From Burkholderiales bacterium (GTDB taxonomy: Bacteria; Pseudomonadota; Gammaproteobacteria; Burkholderiales; Usitatibacteraceae): a stretch of DNA of 39,956 nt. The stretch covers positions 1 to 39,956 of the forward strand of contig JANYBL010000014.1 in the NCBI GenBank assembly GCA_025360815.1, given 5' to 3'. Under the pieces are notes generated by a model. It did not search any database. It saw only the letters and a program-made list of their open reading frames with translations, and was not told the origin of the DNA. The position numbers were made by a program, and so were the translations under genes. Positions 35,230 through 39,956 of the stretch are shown here, piece after piece (positions within the stretch are counted from its first letter, which is position 1; every line of letters starts with the position of its first letter).

Positions 35230-36939
35230 ATGACCTTACTCTACAACACCGCACAAATCCGCCAAATCGAAGCTGCACACGCGACAACACATCCGAAAAT
35301 TTCGCTCATGCAACGCGCCGGCGAAGCCGTTGCAGCGCAGGCAATCAAGCTTCTCGATAAACGCAAAAAAACTGTTCTGGTTCTGGTCGGTGCTGGCAAT
35401 AACGGCGGCGATGGGTGGGTTGCGGCGCGGGCTTTACAAAAACAACAAAAGCAAAAAATTAAGGTGACAGTGTTGGCGCTGAGCGCGCAAATTCACAAAG
35501 ACGCAGCCGCGAAAAAAGCCCACAGTGAGTATAAAACCGCAAAGGGCATCATTGCCTTGGAAGCCGCTCCAGTACTGGGGTTTGACAATGACTATGGACT
35601 GATTATCGATGGCATTTTCGGCATTGGTTTGGTTGCCAATGCAAACAGAAAATCATCCGCCAAATTGACCGAAGTAATCCGCGCGGCCAACGCCCTCAGC
35701 GCAAAGCACAATATTCCCGTATTGGCGATCGACATCCCATCGGGCCTGATTGCAGACACTGGTGAAGCCTTGGGTGAATTCCCCAGCGATTGCATACAAG
35801 CGACCACCACCATCACTTTTCTTGGCGCAAAGCCGGGCTTGTACACAGCTGATGGCGTTGATTGCTGCGGCGAGATCATCGTCGATTCGTTAGGCGTTCA
35901 GTTGGCGTCGCCGTCAGGGTTACCGGAAACATTGCCAAGGCCATTGAGCAACGGCGCATTACTGACTGAAACCGATTGCGCCGCGCTGGTTCCTCAGCGT
36001 CGGCGCAACTCGCACAAAGGCAGCTACGGCAACGTCGGCATAATCGGCGGCGCGGACGGCATGGTGGGTGCAGCCGTGCTGGCGGCCAGGGCGGCATTGC
36101 ACATGGGACCGGGTAAAGTTTATGTTGGACTTATGGCGAAGACTGACATCGCTTTCGATACGATCAACCCAGAAATCATGGTTCGGCCTGCGAGAGATTT
36201 GGCAACAGATCCCACCATCACTGCATTTGCAATTGGCATGGGGATGGGGAATGGGATGGGGACGGGCTTGGGAACAAGAAAGGACGGAATTGCCAAAAAA
36301 CGCAAGCTTGCTAAAATCATCATGGCAAATGTGATGACAACCGCGGCGGCTAACGGCCGATCTGTGCTGATCGATGCGGACGCCTTGCAATTGATTTCGC
36401 TGTCGTCCTCACAGCGGAAAAAAACATCAACCTCTAGCGCTGGAGCGGCACTACAAGCACAATCGCCCCGAGATGCCCTTCCTGCCTCAAGTTTAAAACA
36501 CACTTTAGTGTTAACACCGCACCCCGGTGAAGCTGCGCGTTTGCTCGATATCACCACTGCCAACGTGCAGAAAGACCGCATCGGTGTAGCGCTTAAAATC
36601 GCCGCGCTAGCCAATGCGATTGTCGTCTTAAAAGGTGCGGGAACCGTCATCGCCGCGCCGCCCATCGACGGACATCCCGGCCGTTATTTCATCAATACCA
36701 CTGGCAACCCCGGTATGGCATCGGGCGGCATGGGTGACGCACTATCGGGCATGATTGCAGCCTTCATGGCGCAGGGCTTGCCGACACTCGATGCCGCAAA
36801 ATTAGGCGTATATTTACATGGTGCCGCTGCCGATGCGGCGTGTCATCACGCTATGGGCCCGAATGGTTTGACAGCGTCCGAAGTCATTTTTGAAGCCAGA
36901 TCATTGCTCAATTCCGGCTTGGCGGATCATCATGATTAG
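35230..36939 (+). CDS. nnr: bifunctional NAD(P)H-hydrate repair enzyme
   Basis: A 569-residue fusion of the NAD(P)HX epimerase (YjeF N-terminal) and the ADP/ATP-dependent dehydratase. Together they restore hydrated NADH and NADPH. The epimerase half shows MQRAGEAVAAQA and GAGNNGGDGWVAARAL (about residues 55-70). The dehydratase half shows HKGSYGNVGIIGGADGMVGAAVLAARAA, LTPHPGEAARLL and GMASGGMGDALSGM with the catalytic aspartate. Two insertions are unusual: a glycine/methionine run (IGMGMGNGMGTGLG) replaces the usual short GPG loop near 335-350, and about 30 serine/alanine-rich residues precede the LTPHPGE motif. It follows nadB, another NAD gene, by 88 bases, and may share its transcript. Confidence 0.95.
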   Translation: MTLLYNTAQIRQIEAAHATTHPKISLMQRAGEAVAAQAIKLLDKRKKTVLVLVGAGNNGGDGWVAARALQKQQKQKIKVTVLALSAQIHKDAAAKKAHSEYKTAKGIIALEAAPVLGFDNDYGLIIDGIFGIGLVANANRKSSAKLTEVIRAANALSAKHNIPVLAIDIPSGLIADTGEALGEFPSDCIQATTTITFLGAKPGLYTADGVDCCGEIIVDSLGVQLASPSGLPETLPRPLSNGALLTETDCAALVPQRRRNSHKGSYGNVGIIGGADGMVGAAVLAARAALHMGPGKVYVGLMAKTDIAFDTINPEIMVRPARDLATDPTITAFAIGMGMGNGMGTGLGTRKDGIAKKRKLAKIIMANVMTTAAANGRSVLIDADALQLISLSSSQRKKTSTSSAGAALQAQSPRDALPASSLKHTLVLTPHPGEAARLLDITTANVQKDRIGVALKIAALANAIVVLKGAGTVIAAPPIDGHPGRYFINTTGNPGMASGGMGDALSGMIAAFMAQGLPTLDAAKLGVYLHGAAADAACHHAMGPNGLTASEVIFEARSLLNSGLADHHD

Positions 36940-37080
36940 CGATGGCGAGCGTGATCACCTTAGTTCGCCCGGCCAACCTTGCTAGTAGTCGCGAGGATGT
37001 GAAGCGTTTTTTAGTGAATGTAAGTGAACAGTCACTGGAAAGAAAATGGGCGAAAAAATGAATACCAATCGGAAAATGTA
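36940..37080. other. gap between nnr and the YciI-like remnant
   Basis: No gene, terminator or strong promoter is recognised here. The DNA ahead of 37081 offers GGAAAA as a possible ribosome binding site for the remnant. Confidence 0.4.
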
Positions 37081-37379
37081 ATGGGCGATTACTTACGACT
37101 CATGCACGACGACGTCACCGATCACGCGCTAGCGAACGATAGCAAAAATGGGATACCGATATGTCCATGCTGCGCCAGAGCGAGCATTTTAGCGGCAGCA
37201 GTTCGATCAAGGTCAGGTGGAGTGCAAAGCGATCTGGTACGGCCAAACCGCCTAGCGGAATCACCGGCTATATCCGAGTCAAAGCAGTCAATACCGTTGC
37301 GGCAAAATTATTTCTACAGGGCAACCCGGTTTATGAAGCTGGCGGCACGGTCGAAATTTGCGAATTGACGCGCGATTAG
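37081..37379 (+). pseudogene. YciI-like protein, frameshifted
   Basis: The first part, MGDYLRLMHDDVTDHALANDSK, and the second, DMSMLRQSEHFSGSSSI followed by PSGITGYIRVKA and GNPVYEAGGTVEICELTRD, together make a YciI/DGPF-type protein of about 97 residues. They lie in different frames. The break is at a run of five A at 37144-37148: with three A the sequence would read AAA TGG GAT ACC GAT ATG and join the two parts (K-W-D-T-D-M). The middle segment around 37200-37235 also fits the family poorly and may hold a compensated shift. Either the gene is dead or the read has an error in the A run. The stop TAG lies in the first unit of a 7-bp repeat. Function of the family: small dimeric alpha/beta barrel, mostly unknown. 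Confidence 0.6.
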
Positions 37380-37394
37380 TGATTAGTGATTAGT
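37374..37394 (+). repeat. 7-bp repeat (GATTAGT)x3 at the YciI-like stop
   Basis: Three perfect GATTAGT units start at the final aspartate codon and stop of the YciI-like remnant. Because seven is not a multiple of three, the units place TAG or TGA in more than one frame. Confidence 0.88.
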
Positions 37395-37489
37395 TTTACT
37401 GCAATTCCCGCTCCGCTTGCGCTCCACTCCCTCATTACACGCTCACCATGACTTCTCTGCCTAACCCTAAATGAATTGATGACCATAAA

Positions 37490-39763
37490 ATGAGTACCCG
37501 CCACTTACCCTTCGCTAAATCCTTATTCCTTTTTGCTTGCGCAGCTTTTCTGTTGTCCGGTGTTGCTGCAGCCGAACCGCTAACGCTAGAACGAATTCAC
37601 AGCGACCCGGCGCTTTCCGGACCGATCCCGCGGAAAGTGCAGGTCTCGCCCGATGGGACACGCGTGACATTTTTGCGTGGCCGTGAAGACGACCAATTTC
37701 AGCTCGACCTCTGGGAATTTAATTTGCAAGATAAGGCCATGCGTCGCCTGATCGATTCCAAAAAGTTGCAGCCAAAAGAGACAATTTCAGATGACGAAAA
37801 AGCCCGTCGTGAGCGGCAACGCACCGCCAGCTTTCGCGGCATTGTTGACTATAGTTGGTCCAAAGACGGCAAGCGTTTGTTAGTACCATTAGCGGGCGAT
37901 TTATATGTAATTGAAGTTGCCGCACCCGATAGCGGCAAGCGCATCGCCACCGGCAATGTGATCGACGCCAAGGTTTCGCCGCTGGGTAAATATGTTTCGT
38001 ATGTGCGCGACCAAAATTTATTCGTCGCCGATATCGCCAGCGGGTTGGAACGTCAGCTCACCAAAGACGGCGCGGGCACGATTCACAACGCCGAGGCAGA
38101 GTTTGTTGCGCAAGAAGAAATGGACCAAAGTAGCGGCTATTGGTGGGCACCCGATGATTCTGCTATTGCCTTTAAACGCTACGACGAATCACCCGTCCCC
38201 ATCGCGCGCCGTTTTGAAATTTATGCAGATCGCACCGAAGTAGTCGAGCAACGCTACCCTTATGCGGGCGCTAAAAATGTGCTGGTCTCGCTGCATATCG
38301 TGAGCTTATCGGACGGCAATATTCGTGCTGTTGATATGGGTGCGGAGACCGATATTTATTTAGTTCGCGCCGACTGGAGCGCCGCCGTAAATAGCATTAA
38401 CGACAACACCAAACAAACAGCACAATTGGTTTTCCAACGCCAAACGCGCAATTTGCAACGCCTCGATTTAATCGCGGTTGATCCGGTCACACTCAAGCAA
38501 CGCCCGCTGCTAACCGAAACCTCCAAAACATGGGTGAACTTGCATGACGATTTGCGCTTCCTTGAAAGCCGCAATGCCTTTATCTGGGCATCCGAGCGCA
38601 GAGGGCGCAAGCATCTGTACTTGGTTGATCTGAATGGCAAAGTCTTGCATCCCATATCGGGCGGCGAATGGGGCATCGACAAGCTTTTAGCCGTTGATGA
38701 GAAAGCGGGGCAGGTTTACGTGGAGTCTAATCGCGACGCGACTATCGATAAGCAAGTTTATGCACTAGCGCTTGATGGGAGCACCGCAAACAAGCCGGTG
38801 CGAATCACCAAAACCGACGGCTGGCATGAGGCGAAATTCGCCACAAACGGCACGCTTTTTGTCGATACGTGGTCGGACCCAAAGCATCCGCCGCAAGTGA
38901 GCGTCCGGCGCCCTGACGGCACCCTGGCGGCCTGGCTTGAACAGAACGAACTAAATGCCAAACATCCCTATTACCCCTATCTGGCTAACCATTTGCCGAT
39001 GGAATTTGGCACCCTCACCGCCGCCGATGGCCAGACGCTGCATTACTCGATGATCAAGCCGACGGGCTTCAAACCAAATAGCAAAAAACGCTATCCCGTT
39101 TACATCCACGTTTATGGCGGCCCTCATGCCCAGCTCGTGACGCGACACTGGGGCGGGTTTTTTGAACAATACATGGCGCAGAAAGGCTACATCGTCTTCA
39201 CCCTCGATAATCGCGGCTCATCAAGGCGGGAGCGACAATTTGAGGATGCGCTGTACTTGAACCTAGGCAAAGTTGAAGTCGCCGACCAGCTTGCGGGCGT
39301 CGATTGGTTAGCCAAGCAAAGCTATGTCGATGCCAAAAAAATAGGCGTATTCGGCTGGAGCTACGGCGGCTTCATGTCCGCACGTTTGCTCGCCCAAGGC
39401 TCCAATAAAATCGCCGCCGGTGTCATCGGCGCGCCCGTCACCGATTGGAGCCTTTACGACACCTACTACACCGAACGCTTCATGGGACAGCCAAAGGAAA
39501 ACGCAGAAGGCTACAAACAAAGCAGCGTGTTTACCCACTTGGATGGATTGCGCTCGCCGCTCTTGCTTATACACGGCATGGCCGACGACAACGTTCTTTT
39601 CATCAATTCCACCAAGCTGATTAGCGAACTCACCTCACGCGGGATTTTGTTTGATTTGATGACCTATCCCGGAGCCAAACATGGCCTTGCGACCAAGGCG
39701 AATAAGCTGCATCGTGATCGGACGATTGAGGCGTTTTTTGGGAAGCATTTGATGGGGAAATGA
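37490..39763 (+). CDS. dipeptidyl peptidase IV-type S9 peptidase, secreted
   Basis: A 757-residue exported serine peptidase. A signal peptide (SLFLFACAAFLLSGVAAAEP) precedes the eight-bladed DPP IV N-terminal propeller, recognisable by WWAPDDSAIAFKRYDESPV and AEFVAQEEMDQSSGYWW, which carries the glutamate pair binding the substrate amino end. The C-terminal alpha/beta hydrolase has GWSYGGFMS (nucleophile near residue 626), HGMADDNVLF (Asp) and PGAKHGL (His). Such enzymes remove X-Pro dipeptides. The start is the ATG of MSTRHLPFAK. It has no obvious operon partner; an 8-bp repeat array follows its stop. Confidence 0.94.
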   Translation: MSTRHLPFAKSLFLFACAAFLLSGVAAAEPLTLERIHSDPALSGPIPRKVQVSPDGTRVTFLRGREDDQFQLDLWEFNLQDKAMRRLIDSKKLQPKETISDDEKARRERQRTASFRGIVDYSWSKDGKRLLVPLAGDLYVIEVAAPDSGKRIATGNVIDAKVSPLGKYVSYVRDQNLFVADIASGLERQLTKDGAGTIHNAEAEFVAQEEMDQSSGYWWAPDDSAIAFKRYDESPVPIARRFEIYADRTEVVEQRYPYAGAKNVLVSLHIVSLSDGNIRAVDMGAETDIYLVRADWSAAVNSINDNTKQTAQLVFQRQTRNLQRLDLIAVDPVTLKQRPLLTETSKTWVNLHDDLRFLESRNAFIWASERRGRKHLYLVDLNGKVLHPISGGEWGIDKLLAVDEKAGQVYVESNRDATIDKQVYALALDGSTANKPVRITKTDGWHEAKFATNGTLFVDTWSDPKHPPQVSVRRPDGTLAAWLEQNELNAKHPYYPYLANHLPMEFGTLTAADGQTLHYSMIKPTGFKPNSKKRYPVYIHVYGGPHAQLVTRHWGGFFEQYMAQKGYIVFTLDNRGSSRRERQFEDALYLNLGKVEVADQLAGVDWLAKQSYVDAKKIGVFGWSYGGFMSARLLAQGSNKIAAGVIGAPVTDWSLYDTYYTERFMGQPKENAEGYKQSSVFTHLDGLRSPLLLIHGMADDNVLFINSTKLISELTSRGILFDLMTYPGAKHGLATKANKLHRDRTIEAFFGKHLMGK

Positions 39764-39791
39764 GTGGAAGGCAGTGAGGTACGCCTCGCGC

Positions 39792-39815
39792 GTGAGGAAG
39801 TGAGGAAGTGAGGAA
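39792..39815 (+). repeat. 8-bp repeat (GTGAGGAA)x3 behind the DPP IV-type gene
   Basis: Three perfect GTGAGGAA units follow the peptidase stop by about 28 bases, with partial units on both sides (GTGAGG at 39774 region, GTGAGACGATGAGG after). Each unit contains TGA. Rotated, the unit reads GAAGTGAG and resembles the array at 5390-5429. The remaining 140 bases to the window end show no recognisable gene. Confidence 0.88.
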
Positions 39816-39956
39816 GTGAGACGATGAGGGATTTTTTGGGCAGCGCGCAGGTGCACACCGAACAAAAGCCCCAAACTCAAGCACTGGCGCGGGTCTTGAG
39901 GCATTCTGTGCTTACGGTATTGGCCGCGTAGTTTGCGGCGAAGCGCGCCGACCATC

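Noticed and set aside
39635-39955. Leftward open frame at the window end (106 residues)
   Set aside because: It runs antisense through the peptidase end and the repeat array, with no family resemblance.

Overview
The window looks like a chromosomal segment of a betaproteobacterium with a middling base composition. Three things point there. First, the gene order nadB // rpoE-mucA-mucB-mucD-glutaredoxin-lepA-lepB-DUF4845-rnc-era-recO-pdxJ-acpS-nagZ is the block known from that class. Second, elongation factor P has an arginine at position 32 and lies next to earP, the EF-P arginine rhamnosyltransferase. Third, there are a fused indolepyruvate ferredoxin oxidoreductase and a family-5 uracil-DNA glycosylase. 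The genus cannot be named from the sequence alone.

Layout: (1) 1-5060 is accessory DNA. It holds the 3' end of an RHS polymorphic toxin with a type-44-like toxin tip, a lipoprotein overlapping its stop codon (likely immunity protein), an RCC1-repeat remnant, and a 3.3 kb cassette. The cassette is bounded by a 38-bp imperfect inverted repeat and has the two ends of an IS3-family element, but its middle is replaced by two divergent lipoprotein genes. (2) 5390-5523 holds two tandem-repeat arrays directly behind the oxidoreductase gene. (3) 5524-16687 holds the oxidoreductase, an ABC exporter operon whose permease is fused to an M1 aminopeptidase, an S41 peptidase and a PanE-like reductase. (4) 16810-33251 is one long leftward block: DNA repair (udg, recO), translation (efp, earP, lepA, era, rnc), secretion (lepB), cell-wall recycling (nagZ), cofactors (pdxJ, acpS) and the sigma-E envelope-stress regulon (rpoE-mucA-mucB-mucD). 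(5) 33528-39763 runs rightward: nadB, nnr (two NAD-related genes in a row), a broken YciI-like gene and a dipeptidyl-peptidase-IV-type enzyme.

How the genes work together: RpoE is held by the membrane anti-sigma MucA/RseA, MucB/RseB guards MucA, and MucD is the periplasmic protease. A good match to a sigma-E promoter lies ahead of rpoE, which suggests autoregulation. EF-P is expected to be activated on Arg32 by EarP to rescue ribosomes stalled on proline runs. NadB makes iminoaspartate for NAD synthesis and Nnr repairs damaged NAD(P)H.

The most unusual feature is the number of young-looking short tandem repeats (6, 7, 8, 12 and 15 bp) at gene ends. Behind four genes the repeat units themselves carry stop codons; in others (earP, era, rpoE, nnr, mucD, the S41 signal peptide) in-frame units lengthen the protein. 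Two further points deserve attention: rnc has no canonical start codon in its frame, and RpoE has a 99-residue low-complexity N-terminal extension behind a strong ribosome binding site. No rRNA, tRNA or CRISPR array was seen.
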